The notes beneath the pieces were generated by a model. That model worked only from the letters and a program-made list of their open reading frames with translations. It was not told the DNA's origin and ran no database searches. A DNA stretch of 32,623 nucleotides from CAWDLX01 sp046728155 (GTDB lineage Bacteria > Actinomycetota > Actinomycetes > Mycobacteriales > Micromonosporaceae), in contig JBKPDY010000058.1 in the NCBI GenBank assembly GCA_046728155.1, positions 1-32,623 of the forward strand, written 5' to 3'. Made by a program: the position numbers and the translations under genes. Below, in pieces: positions 7,334-14,720 of this stretch (position 1 is the stretch's first letter; every line of letters starts with the position of its first letter).

Positions 7334-8971
7334 ATGGCGAAGATCCTGAGCTTCTCGGACGATGCCCGGCACCTGCTCGAGCACGGTGTCAACACGCTCG
7401 CGGACACGGTCAAGGTCACCCTCGGCCCCCGCGGACGAAACGTCGTCCTGGACAAGAAGTTCGGCGCCCCAGTGATCACCAACGACGGTGTGACGATCGC
7501 CAAGGAGATCGAACTCACCAACCCGTACGAGAACCTCGGTGCGCAGCTGCTCAGGGAGGTTGCGACCAAGACCAACGACATCGCGGGCGACGGGACCACC
7601 ACCGCTACCGTGCTGGCCCAGGCGATGGTCCGGGAGGGCATACGCAATGTGGCCGCCGGTGCCCGGCCGGCCCTGCTCAAGCTGGGCATCGACGCGGCGG
7701 CGACCGCCATCAACGATGCCCTGCTGGCCAAGGCGACATCGGTCGGCACCCAGCAGGAGATCGCTCAGGTAGCGACGATCTCGGCCCAGGACGCGTCGAT
7801 CGGCGAGATGATCGCCGAGGCGATGGAGCGCGTCGGTCGCGACGGTGTCATCACCGTCGAGGAAGGCTCGACGCTGGCGACCGAACTGGAGTTCACCGAA
7901 GGGATGCAGTTCGACAAGGGCTTCATCTCGCCCTACTTCATCACCGACGCCGAAGAGGGCGAGGCGGTCCTCGAGGACGCGTACCTCCTGATCACCACCC
8001 AGAAGATCAGCGCGCTCGAAGACCTGCTGCCATTGCTGGAGAGCGTTGTCAAAGAAGGCAAGCCGCTGGTGATCATCGCTGAGGACGTCGACGGTCAGGC
8101 ACTCTCGACGCTCGTGGTCAACTCGATCCGCAAGACGATCAAGGCGGCGGCGGTGAAGGCTCCCGGCTTCGGCGACCGCCGGAAGGCGATGCTCCAGGAC
8201 ATAGCCGTCCTCAGCGGCGGCGAGGTCGTGGCGTCCGAACTCGGCTACAAGCTCGACCAGGTCGGTCTAGAGGTGCTGGGCACGGCCCGACGCGTCGTCA
8301 TCACCAAGGACACCACGACAATCGTCGATGGCGGCGGTACCAAGGCCGATGTGGAGGCGCGGATCACCCAGATCCGCAACGAGATCGAGGAGACCGACTC
8401 GACCTGGGACAAGGAGAAGTTGAACGAGCGGTTGGCGAAGCTCTCCGGCGGCGTAGCGGTCATCAGGGTCGGCGCCGCGACCGAGGTCGAGATGAAGGAG
8501 CGCAAGCACCGCATCGAGGACGCGATCTCGGCGACCAAGGCCGCCGTCGAAGAGGGCACGGTTCCCGGCGGCGGCGCAACACTCACCCAGCTCGCTTCGG
8601 TGTTGGGGAAGGACCTCGGTCGCGAAGGCGACGAGGCGACCGGGGTCAGCATCGTCCGGAAGGCTCTCGACGAGCCGCTGCGCTGGATCGCCCAGAACGC
8701 AGGGCTGGACGGTTACGTGGTTGTGGCGAAGGTGCGCGACTCCAAGTTCGGCACCGGCCTGGACGCCGATACCGGTGAGTTCGTCGACCTGGCCAAGGCC
8801 GGCATCGTCGATCCGGTGAAGGTGACCCGCAGCGCGGTCGCCAACGCTGCGTCGATCGCGAGCATGCTGCTCACCACGGAGACCCTGATCGTGGAACGGC
8901 CGAAGGCCGCGGAGCCCTCGGCGAACGGGCACGGCCACGGGCACGGTCACCAGCACGGTCCAGGGTTCTAA
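7334..8971 (+). CDS. groEL1: chaperonin GroEL1 with histidine-rich tail
   Basis: A 545-residue 60-kDa chaperonin that folds client proteins in an ATP-driven double ring. It carries the ATP-binding signature G-D-G-T-T-T-A-T-V-L, V-T-L-G-P-R-G-R-N-V, the A-P-G-F-G-D-R-R-K segment and the A-V-E-E-G-T-V-P-G-G-G family signature. The tail reads G-H-G-H-G-H-G-H-Q-H-G-P-G-F instead of the Gly-Met repeats of ordinary GroEL. This tail and the location next to groES are hallmarks of the actinobacterial GroEL1 paralogue (M. tuberculosis Rv3417c). A second, solitary groEL2 is expected elsewhere in the genome. The ATG at 7334 follows GAAGGGAT. A 12-bp hairpin follows the stop. Confidence 0.97.
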   Translation: MAKILSFSDDARHLLEHGVNTLADTVKVTLGPRGRNVVLDKKFGAPVITNDGVTIAKEIELTNPYENLGAQLLREVATKTNDIAGDGTTTATVLAQAMVREGIRNVAAGARPALLKLGIDAAATAINDALLAKATSVGTQQEIAQVATISAQDASIGEMIAEAMERVGRDGVITVEEGSTLATELEFTEGMQFDKGFISPYFITDAEEGEAVLEDAYLLITTQKISALEDLLPLLESVVKEGKPLVIIAEDVDGQALSTLVVNSIRKTIKAAAVKAPGFGDRRKAMLQDIAVLSGGEVVASELGYKLDQVGLEVLGTARRVVITKDTTTIVDGGGTKADVEARITQIRNEIEETDSTWDKEKLNERLAKLSGGVAVIRVGAATEVEMKERKHRIEDAISATKAAVEEGTVPGGGATLTQLASVLGKDLGREGDEATGVSIVRKALDEPLRWIAQNAGLDGYVVVAKVRDSKFGTGLDADTGEFVDLAKAGIVDPVKVTRSAVANAASIASMLLTTETLIVERPKAAEPSANGHGHGHGHQHGPGF

Positions 8972-8978
8972 CCGGGAT

Positions 8979-9006
8979 CCGGCTCCTCCCCCGCGGGAGG
9001 AGCCGG
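8979..9006 (+). terminator. transcription terminator hairpin after groEL
   Basis: CCGGCTCCTCCC (8979-8990), loop CCGC and GGGAGGAGCCGG (8995-9006) form a perfect 12-bp stem directly after the groEL stop. No U tract follows, as is common for actinobacterial terminators. Confidence 0.85.
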
Positions 9007-9044
9007 GTCGCAGGCTCACCTCGGACCGCGCTCGGCGATGGCAC

Positions 9045-9079
9045 GGACGCCGGCTTACCCGAGTGTGTCTCAAACTGTC
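9045..9079 (+). repeat. repeat family GGACGCCGGCTTA, copy B
   Basis: The copy has the 13-nt GGACGCCGGCTTA block and CAAACTGTC at the right, but the middle is diverged and 2 nt shorter than in copies A and C. It lies 33 nt upstream of the molybdoenzyme start and may overlap its promoter. Confidence 0.6.
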
Positions 9080-9111
9080 GGGGCGAAACACCCGGCCGGG
9101 CTTAAGGATCC

Positions 9112-10749
9112 ATGACGGATCGCGTATGGATCTTGGCGGTCCCGGGGACCGAGCGCAGACTGGCGATTGTGACGGTTCTCGCAACTCTGACAAAGGAACT
9201 GACCGGACGGTCGAGGGTGTCGAAGTGGTACGCGGCCTTTGCCGGCGTCGCCGCGGCGGCCGTCGCACTAGCGGTCGGTGAGCTGCTCGCGGTCGTGGTG
9301 GCGGAGGAGTCCGCTCCCCTCGTCGCCGTCGGTGGAGTGGTCATCGACCGGGTGCCCGAGTCGGGTAAGGATCTGGCGATCCGGCTCTTCGGCACCAACG
9401 ACAAGCTGGCATTGCAGGTCGGGACCATCGTCGTTCTGCTCATCTTCGCGGCGCTCATCGGAATCGCCGGCGCCCTGCGGTTGTGGTGGGGTCTGGCCGG
9501 TATCGCGGTGTTCGCGGTCGTGGGAGTCTTCGCCGCCCTCACCCGTACCGGCGCCAAACCCGCTTGGGTTCTGCCGTCAATCCTGGGCGGCGTCGTCGCG
9601 GGCTTCGCGCTATGGTTCCTGCTCCGCTTGGCGCAGCGGGCGGCGGAGGCTTCCGGGTCCGCCGACATGGGCCGGGAGATGGGGTACTTCGCCCGGCAGC
9701 GACGTCGATTTCTCACCATCGCCGGCGCGACCGTCGTCGGGGCGGCCGCGGCGGGGTACGTCGGTCGGATTCTCGGCCAGGGCTCGGCCGTCAACGCCGC
9801 TCGCCAGGCGTTGGTCCTGCCGGCGCCATCGGGAACCCGGGCGCAGGTACCCCCGGGCGCGAACGTCGCGGATCTCAGCTACGTCACCAGCAACCGGGAC
9901 TTCTACCGCATCGACACCGCCATCGTCGTGCCGCGCGTGGAGCCGGCGGGCTGGACCTTGTCCGTCAAGGGTCGGGTCGGCAACCCGTTCACGATCACCT
10001 GGGACGAACTGCTGAAGCGCCCCATGATCGAGCGGTATGTGACGCTGACCTGCGTCTCCAACGATGTCGGCGGCGACCTGGTCGGCAACGCCAAATGGCT
10101 CGGCGTACCGGTGAAGGACCTGCTCGACATGGCTCGGCCCGACCCCGCGGCCGACCAGGTCGTGAGCCGGTCGGTGGACGGCTTCACGGCCGGTACGCCG
10201 ACCAAGGTCCTGTTGGACGGGCGCGACGCCATGATCGCCGTCGCCATGAACGACGAGGCGCTCCCGCTCGAGCACGGCTTCCCGGCTCGGATGGTCGTGC
10301 CCGGCCTCTACGGGTACGTGTCGGCCACCAAATGGTTGGCGGAGTTGGAGCTGAGCACGTTCGCCGACTTCGACGCGTACTGGGTACCGCGCGGTTGGGC
10401 GCAGATGGCGCCCATCAAGACGGAGTCCCGGATCGACCGCCCGCGGGACAGCTCGACGGTGAGCCGTGGCAACGTGACGATCGCCGGCGTCGCCTGGGCC
10501 CAGCACCGCGGGATTTCGAAGGTGGAGGTGCAGGTCGACAATGGTCCCTGGATGACGGCGACCCTCGCCGAGGTCGCCTCCGTCGACACGTGGCGGCTGT
10601 GGTCGGTCAACTGGAATGCGACGTCCGGCGACCACAGGCTGCGCGTACGGGCGACCGACAATGCCGGCGATGTGCAGACCTCGGCCCAGGCGCCGCCCCC
10701 GCCGGACGGGGCAACCGGCTACCACACAATCGTCGTCACCGTCTCCTGA
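9112..10749 (+). CDS. membrane-anchored sulfite-oxidase-family molybdopterin oxidoreductase
   Basis: The 545-residue protein has a membrane N-terminal part (hydrophobic stretches at about 38-60, 100-145 and 150-175) and then R197-R-R-F-L-T followed by an Ala/Gly-rich hydrophobic segment, which looks like a twin-arginine signal placed inside the protein. Residues about 250-425 are the sulfite-oxidase molybdopterin domain: L-T-C314-V-S-N-D-V-G-G supplies the presumed molybdenum-ligand cysteine, and L-P-L-E-H-G-F-P-A-R-M-V-V-P-G-L-Y-G matches the substrate-pocket block. Residues about 445-545 form an Ig-like dimerisation domain (Mo-co_dimer type). The catalytic part would face the outside. The true substrate is unknown. 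The ATG at 9112 has AAGGA 5 nt upstream; GTG 9217, just before the first membrane helix, is an alternative. It ends 9 bp from the convergent whiB gene. No homologue is known to me in this position of the mycobacterial block, so it looks inserted. Confidence 0.88.
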   Translation: MTDRVWILAVPGTERRLAIVTVLATLTKELTGRSRVSKWYAAFAGVAAAAVALAVGELLAVVVAEESAPLVAVGGVVIDRVPESGKDLAIRLFGTNDKLALQVGTIVVLLIFAALIGIAGALRLWWGLAGIAVFAVVGVFAALTRTGAKPAWVLPSILGGVVAGFALWFLLRLAQRAAEASGSADMGREMGYFARQRRRFLTIAGATVVGAAAAGYVGRILGQGSAVNAARQALVLPAPSGTRAQVPPGANVADLSYVTSNRDFYRIDTAIVVPRVEPAGWTLSVKGRVGNPFTITWDELLKRPMIERYVTLTCVSNDVGGDLVGNAKWLGVPVKDLLDMARPDPAADQVVSRSVDGFTAGTPTKVLLDGRDAMIAVAMNDEALPLEHGFPARMVVPGLYGYVSATKWLAELELSTFADFDAYWVPRGWAQMAPIKTESRIDRPRDSSTVSRGNVTIAGVAWAQHRGISKVEVQVDNGPWMTATLAEVASVDTWRLWSVNWNATSGDHRLRVRATDNAGDVQTSAQAPPPPDGATGYHTIVVTVS

Positions 10750-10758
10750 CCGCCGGTG

Positions 10759-11133
10759 TCAGGCCAGCCGCTGCGTGGGTAGTAGCCGCTGCGGGCTCAG
10801 GCGAGCCTCCAGTCGATGAACGTCAACGCGTCCACGCGCCCGATCGGAGAAGTCTTCCCAGTTCGTCTCCAGCAGCCGCAACCGTTCGCCTTCGGTGAAG
10901 CCGCCCCAGACGCCGTACGGCTCGCGGGCGACGAGCGCGTGCGCCGCGCACTCGGCCCGGACCGGACACGTACGGCAAACAGCCTTCGCGGCAAGCTCAC
11001 GTCTGGTCCGGGATGCCCCGCGCTCACCGTCCGGATGGAAGAACTGGGCGCTGTCCCGACCTCGGCAGGCGCCGGCGCGCTGCCAGTCCCATACATCAGC
11101 GGAGGGCCCGGGCAACCTACTCACATTCGACAT
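10759..11133 (-). CDS. whiB3: WhiB-family iron-sulfur regulator, WhiB3/WhiD type
   Basis: A 124-residue Wbl protein. Four cysteines (C23, C53, C56, C62) in the C-x29-C-x2-C-x5-C pattern bind a [4Fe-4S] cluster, followed by the G-V-W-G-G turn (74-78) and a basic tail that contacts DNA. The N-terminal L-P-G-P-x-A-D-x-W-x-W-Q and the F-F-H-P-D-G-E-R-G block are typical of WhiB3 (mycobacteria) and WhiD (Streptomyces). These proteins act with the principal sigma factor in redox sensing or sporulation. The ATG at 11133 is preceded by GGGAGGCGAAGGAA and keeps the family N-terminus; a longer frame to 11199 is possible. It is divergent from the BldM-like gene, as whiD and bldM are neighbours in Streptomyces. 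Confidence 0.93.
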   Translation of the reverse strand: MSNVSRLPGPSADVWDWQRAGACRGRDSAQFFHPDGERGASRTRRELAAKAVCRTCPVRAECAAHALVAREPYGVWGGFTEGERLRLLETNWEDFSDRARGRVDVHRLEARLSPQRLLPTQRLA

Positions 11134-11280
11134 TTCCTTCGCCTCCCGCGCAAGGGCCGGCGCATCCCGACAGAGACCGTACCGCGACATCGAGGACAAC
11201 GGAACTGATCAACTCCGGCAAAGTGGCCGTCAACCGGGTCCGCTCGTGGTTCCCTTTTGTTATTGAAAAGGGGGGTTCGG

Positions 11281-11982
11281 GTGCGATCAATACTCATCTG
11301 TGTCAGAACAGCCGGCGCGGCACAGGTCGTCTCTACCGCGGCCGCGCGGCTCGGTCTCGGCGGTGTAATCTCCACGGCGGTCGGGGGGGCGGACGCACTC
11401 GCCCGCGTCGCGGAGACGCCGGCGGATGTCATGCTCGTCGACACCGCCTCGGTCCGGCCCGACACGGTCGCATTCACCAGACGTGTGCTCTCCCACGCCC
11501 CGCGGGCGACGGTCGTCTTCCTGGGCCCGGAGGAGTCCGGGGTCGCTCAGGCCACGGTCGATGCCGGCGCCCGAGGGTTGATCCGGGGTGGGGAACGGGA
11601 GGAGCTCGTCGCCACCGTGGCCAAGACGTTGATGCTGCTCATACGGCCCTCCTCGATGCAGGCCGTACCGCTTCAGCGCTCCGAGGCTGGCGAGGGCGAG
11701 GACACCGGCGCGGATTCCGAGCCGGGCGGTGCGGGGCTCGCCGCCACCGCCGGTACGGTCGCCCTCGGACTGAGTGAAGCGCGCGGCATCACGTTGACCG
11801 AACGGGAGCTCCAGGTGCTGCGCGGTATGGCCGAAGGGCGTAGCAATGCCGAGATCGGCCGAGAACTCTTCGTCTCCGAGGACACCGTCAAGACGCACGC
11901 CCGCCGGCTCTTCCGCAAGCTCTGCGCCCGTGACCGGGCACATGCCGTCGCCGCCGCGTTCCGGGCCGGAATCGTCCACTGA
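11281..11982 (+). CDS. BldM-like response regulator with atypical receiver
   Basis: A 233-residue regulator with a receiver-like domain (1-125), a Gly/Glu/Ala linker (about 130-160) and a LuxR/FixJ helix-turn-helix (about 168-230). The DNA-binding part, from L-T-E-R-E-L-Q-V-L through S-E-D-T-V-K-T-H-A-R-R-L-F, strongly resembles Streptomyces BldM. The position next to whiD/whiB3 and upstream of guaB is also that of bldM. The phosphoacceptor position is kept (D54), but the N-terminal acidic pair is replaced (I-L-I-C-V-R-T), and the conserved lysine after strand 5 becomes R-G-G. It should therefore not respond to classical phosphorylation. GTG 11281 is chosen because AAAAGGGGGG lies just upstream; an in-frame TTG at 11257 is less likely. 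BldM itself partners WhiI in development; here a partner is not visible. Confidence 0.88.
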   Translation: MRSILICVRTAGAAQVVSTAAARLGLGGVISTAVGGADALARVAETPADVMLVDTASVRPDTVAFTRRVLSHAPRATVVFLGPEESGVAQATVDAGARGLIRGGEREELVATVAKTLMLLIRPSSMQAVPLQRSEAGEGEDTGADSEPGGAGLAATAGTVALGLSEARGITLTERELQVLRGMAEGRSNAEIGRELFVSEDTVKTHARRLFRKLCARDRAHAVAAAFRAGIVH

Positions 11983-12280
11983 TGATCATGATCGTCGCGT
12001 TCGCACCGACAGCGCGCCACGGAGCCGGTTGCGCAGTCGCGCGTGTCCCGGGTGAACCGGCGACGACCCCGGCGCCTGGCATCTGGTGGCGGGCGCGCCG
12101 GCGCTCGAGGCGGGCGTCACCGGCGGTGGGCGTTGTGGGGGGTTCACATGCTGGGAACCGGCGACAAGATCGCCGTTACCGGATCACGGCGCCCGCACGG
12201 AGCCGCGGTATCGCGAACTGCGGTGTCCCCGTCCACCGTTGCGAGATCGACTAGCGGAGCTTGTGAAAGGGGTTGTTGCC

Positions 12281-12395
12281 TCTCACATCCCGGGACGGGC
12301 GATCGAAGATCGCTGTTCCAACACCAGAAAAGACGCGTGGCGACGCTTCTGATGCCCTGACGGCGACCATACGATCGATTCCCAGTATGTGGATA
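12281..12395 (+). repeat. repeat family R, full copy (R1)
   Basis: Blocks in order: TCTCACATCCCGGGA, a GCGATC-GAA-GATCGC hairpin (12299-12313), a larger hairpin from CACCAGAA (12322-12329) to TTCTGATG (12347-12354) with inner CGC-GTG-GCG, then GGCGACC and CGATTCCCAGTATGTGGATA. The same blocks occur in the same order at 30389-30500. Confidence 0.75.
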
Positions 12396-12471
12396 AGATG
12401 CCGGCTGGCGCTGCCGCCGAGGCACTTCCAAGAGTGACTTAGCCCCTAGGGAAACCAGAATTTGAGACAGG

Positions 12472-12533
12472 CTCCGCGCGTCGTTTCTGATGTCCAAACG
12501 CTGTTCTTTACCCGGTGATCCCGGGATGTGGGA
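12472..12533 (-). repeat. repeat family R, inverted left-half copy (R3)
   Basis: Read on the minus strand, this copy starts with TCCCACATCCCGGGA and runs to CATCAGAAACGACGCGCGG. The distance between the two blocks is the same as in R1. It lacks the closing hairpin arm and the right half. It faces R1, about 120 nt away. Confidence 0.65.
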
Positions 12534-12584
12534 GCAGATAGAGCCACGGTGGTAATCAACGTCGTCCCCGCGCAGCAACGGCCG

Positions 12585-12989
12585 TCAGTCCTGCGCGCCG
12601 TCCTTGTCGTCGTCGTCTTCAAGCAGCGTGTCGTGCACGCCATCGGTATAGCCCCGCGCGTACTCCCAGGAAACGTAGTGGTCCGGATCGGGATCGAACG
12701 CCGGTTCGTGGACCCGCGGTCGGCCGGAGTCGAGCAGGTGGCGCAGATTCGCCTTCAGCAGGGCCCAGTCGAAGAAATGCGGCTCGTGGCAATCCTCACA
12801 GTCGATGACGAGCCCGCGGATCCCGACCGGGGACAGTAGAGCCTCGAAGACCTCCAGATCGGAGAGGTCCTCCTCCACATCGGTGCGCTCGTCCTCGCTC
12901 AGCGGCTCCTGTGGATCGTCCGACTCGTCGAGGTCGGTCACCGGGTCCACGGGATCGTCGTGGAACGGGTCCAGCGGCTCGTCATGCAC
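12585..12989 (-). CDS. DUF5319 family acidic protein (Rv3412-like)
   Basis: A 134-residue, strongly acidic protein with an Asp/Glu/Pro-rich N-terminus (H-D-E-P-L-D-P-F-H-D-D-P), a central L-E-V-F-E-x-L-L-x-P-x-G-I-R-G-L-V segment, then D-C-E-D-C-H-E-P-H-F-F-D-W and a tail ending in an acidic run. The C-E-D-C-H-E-P-H cluster could bind a metal, but this is only a suggestion. It corresponds to the uncharacterised DUF5319 family, whose mycobacterial member (Rv3412) also lies next to and divergent from guaB2. GTG 12989 is taken as start because the family sequence begins there; the ribosome-binding site is weak. An upstream extension has no family match. Function unknown. Confidence 0.85.
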   Translation of the reverse strand: MHDEPLDPFHDDPVDPVTDLDESDDPQEPLSEDERTDVEEDLSDLEVFEALLSPVGIRGLVIDCEDCHEPHFFDWALLKANLRHLLDSGRPRVHEPAFDPDPDHYVSWEYARGYTDGVHDTLLEDDDDKDGAQD

Positions 12990-13082
12990 AGTTCCACCGT
13001 ATCGCTGCGGCTCTTCGCGTGCGCGTACCCGGAGCGCCTTTGTCTCGCAGATCCCGAGCCGGCCGACGCACCGTGTCAGCGC

Positions 13083-13120
13083 GGACGCCGGCTTATGCAC
13101 AAAGCGTCAGTAAACTGTCC
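13083..13120 (+). repeat. repeat family GGACGCCGGCTTA, copy C
   Basis: The copy includes GGACGCCGGCTTATGCACA, AAGCGTCAG and TAAACTGTCC, with the same spacing as copy A. TTATGCACA (13093-13101) fits the degenerate DnaA box. A possible guaB -10 (TACCAT, 13137-13142) lies 16 nt beyond its end. Confidence 0.65.
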
Positions 13121-13191
13121 GTGCAAACGGCTCCACTACCATTAGCGCGTCGGCCACGCTACGGGCCGGCCCGAGGATCGGGGACCCACCC

Positions 13192-14667
13192 ATGGACCTG
13201 CCGCTCGGCCTCACGTTCGACGACGTACTGCTGCTGCCGGCCGAGTCGGACCTGATCCCCAGCGAGGTCCGGACCCAGGCGCGCCTGTCCCGCCGGATCA
13301 CGTTGCAGGTTCCGCTGGTGTCGAGCGCGATGGACACGGTCACCGAGGCGCGGATGGCCATCGCGATGGCGAGGCATGGGGGCATCGGCGTGGTGCACCG
13401 CAACTTCTCCGCCGAGGACCAGGCACAGCAGGTCGACCTGGTCAAGCGGTCGGAGGCGGGCATGGTGACCAATCCGGTGACCTGTTCGCCGGAGGACACC
13501 GTCGCGCATGTGGACGGGCTGTGTTCCCGCTACCGGATCTCCGGTGCACCGGTTGTGGACGCCGACGGAATGCTGGTGGGCATCGTGACCAACCGGGACA
13601 TGCGGTTCGTGACGGACAAGACAGCGCTGGTGCGCGATGTGATGACCGTGATGCCGCTGGTGACGGCACCGGTAGGGGTCACGTCAGACCAGGCGCTCGG
13701 GCTGCTGCGCCGTCATAAGGTCGAGAAGCTGCCGATCGTCGACCCGTCGGGCCGTCTCGCGGGGCTCATCACTGTCAAGGACTTCGCCAAGAGCGAACAG
13801 TATCCGCACGCCACGAAGGATCCGGCCGGGCGGCTCCGGGTGGCCGCGGCGGTCGGCGTGGGCGACGAATCGTACAAGCGCGCACGGACGCTGGTCGACG
13901 CCGGTGTCGACGCGCTGGTCGTCGACTCGGCCCACGGTCACAGCCGCAACGTGCTGGAGATGGTCGCCCGGCTGAAGGGCGAGCTGACCGACGTCGACAT
14001 CATCGGAGGCAACGTCGCGACCCACGAGGGGGCCGCGGCCATGGTCGCGGCCGGCGCGGACGCGGTGAAGGTCGGCGTCGGGCCGGGGTCGATCTGTACC
14101 ACGAGAGTCGTCGCCGGGGTGGGTGTCCCGCAGGTAACGGCGATCATGGAGGCCAGCCGGGCGGCGAAGGCGGCCGGGGTCCCGGTGATCGGTGACGGGG
14201 GCATGCAGTACTCGGGCGACATCGCCAAGGCGATCGTCGCCGGCGCGGACACGGTGATGCTCGGCTCGCTCCTCGCCGGGTGCGAGGAAAGCCCCGGGGA
14301 ACTGATCTTCATCAACGGCAAGCAGTTCAAGTCGTACCGGGGTATGGGTTCGCTCGCGGCCATGCAGACCCGCGGTCAAGCCCGCTCGTACTCCAAGGAC
14401 CGGTACGGCCAGGACGATGTGTTCTCCGACGACAAGCTCGTCCCGCAGGGCATCGAGGGCCAGGTGCCTTACCGTGGACCCCTCGGGGCCGTCGCGTACC
14501 AGCTTACCGGCGGGCTCCGGGCGGCCATGGGTTTCGTCGGAGCGGCGGACATCGCCGCGTTGCAAGAACGCGGCCGGCTCGTCCGGATCACCGCCGCCGG
14601 CCTCAAGGAGAGCCACCCGCACGATATCCAGATGACGGTCGAAGCCCCGAACTACCACTCCCATTAG
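13192..14667 (+). CDS. guaB: IMP dehydrogenase
   Basis: A 491-residue enzyme that oxidises IMP to XMP with NAD+, the committed step of GMP synthesis. The (beta/alpha)8 barrel is interrupted by a pair of CBS domains (about 95-210), which sense adenine or guanine nucleotides. The catalytic loop G-P-G-S-I-C302-T-T-R contains the active-site cysteine, and Y-R-G-M-G-S with the downstream flap are present. The N-terminal F-D-D-V-L-L-L-P-A is the family start motif, so ATG 13192 is well supported. It is followed 53 nt later by guaB3. Copy C of a dispersed repeat lies in its upstream region, which it shares with the divergent DUF5319 gene. Confidence 0.98.
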   Translation: MDLPLGLTFDDVLLLPAESDLIPSEVRTQARLSRRITLQVPLVSSAMDTVTEARMAIAMARHGGIGVVHRNFSAEDQAQQVDLVKRSEAGMVTNPVTCSPEDTVAHVDGLCSRYRISGAPVVDADGMLVGIVTNRDMRFVTDKTALVRDVMTVMPLVTAPVGVTSDQALGLLRRHKVEKLPIVDPSGRLAGLITVKDFAKSEQYPHATKDPAGRLRVAAAVGVGDESYKRARTLVDAGVDALVVDSAHGHSRNVLEMVARLKGELTDVDIIGGNVATHEGAAAMVAAGADAVKVGVGPGSICTTRVVAGVGVPQVTAIMEASRAAKAAGVPVIGDGGMQYSGDIAKAIVAGADTVMLGSLLAGCEESPGELIFINGKQFKSYRGMGSLAAMQTRGQARSYSKDRYGQDDVFSDDKLVPQGIEGQVPYRGPLGAVAYQLTGGLRAAMGFVGAADIAALQERGRLVRITAAGLKESHPHDIQMTVEAPNYHSH

Positions 14668-14720
14668 GAGACGCGCCCGGGGCGGTCGACAGACGAGGCG
14701 ACAGATGAAGGAGCGTTGCG

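Larger units (their letters stand above)
11983..12584. other. 600-nt gap at the sigD/rsdA position, with repeats
   Basis: No convincing gene is seen in these 602 nt. The left 290 nt contain only short frames in poor context. The right half holds repeat copy R1 (12281-12395), a perfect DnaA-box-like TGTGGATAA at 12388-12396, a CCCTAGGG palindrome near 12445, and an inverted partial copy R3 (12472-12533). In Mycobacterium and Streptomyces the corresponding interval carries sigD (and rsdA in mycobacteria). Confidence 0.6.

Noticed and set aside
12148..12360. Short plus-strand frame starting M-L-G-T-G-D-K-I near 12148
   Set aside because: The first residues look gene-like, but the frame soon runs into repeat R1, has no family match and no clear ribosome-binding site.
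12281..12533. CRISPR array
   Set aside because: Repeats are unequal, separated irregularly, partly inverted and without uniform spacers; no cas genes are present.
12388..13101. DnaA-box-like sites (12388, 13093, 20819) as part of a replication origin
   Set aside because: They are few, widely spaced and tied to repeats or to the DUF559 gene; no dnaA or dnaN gene and no AT-rich region is present.
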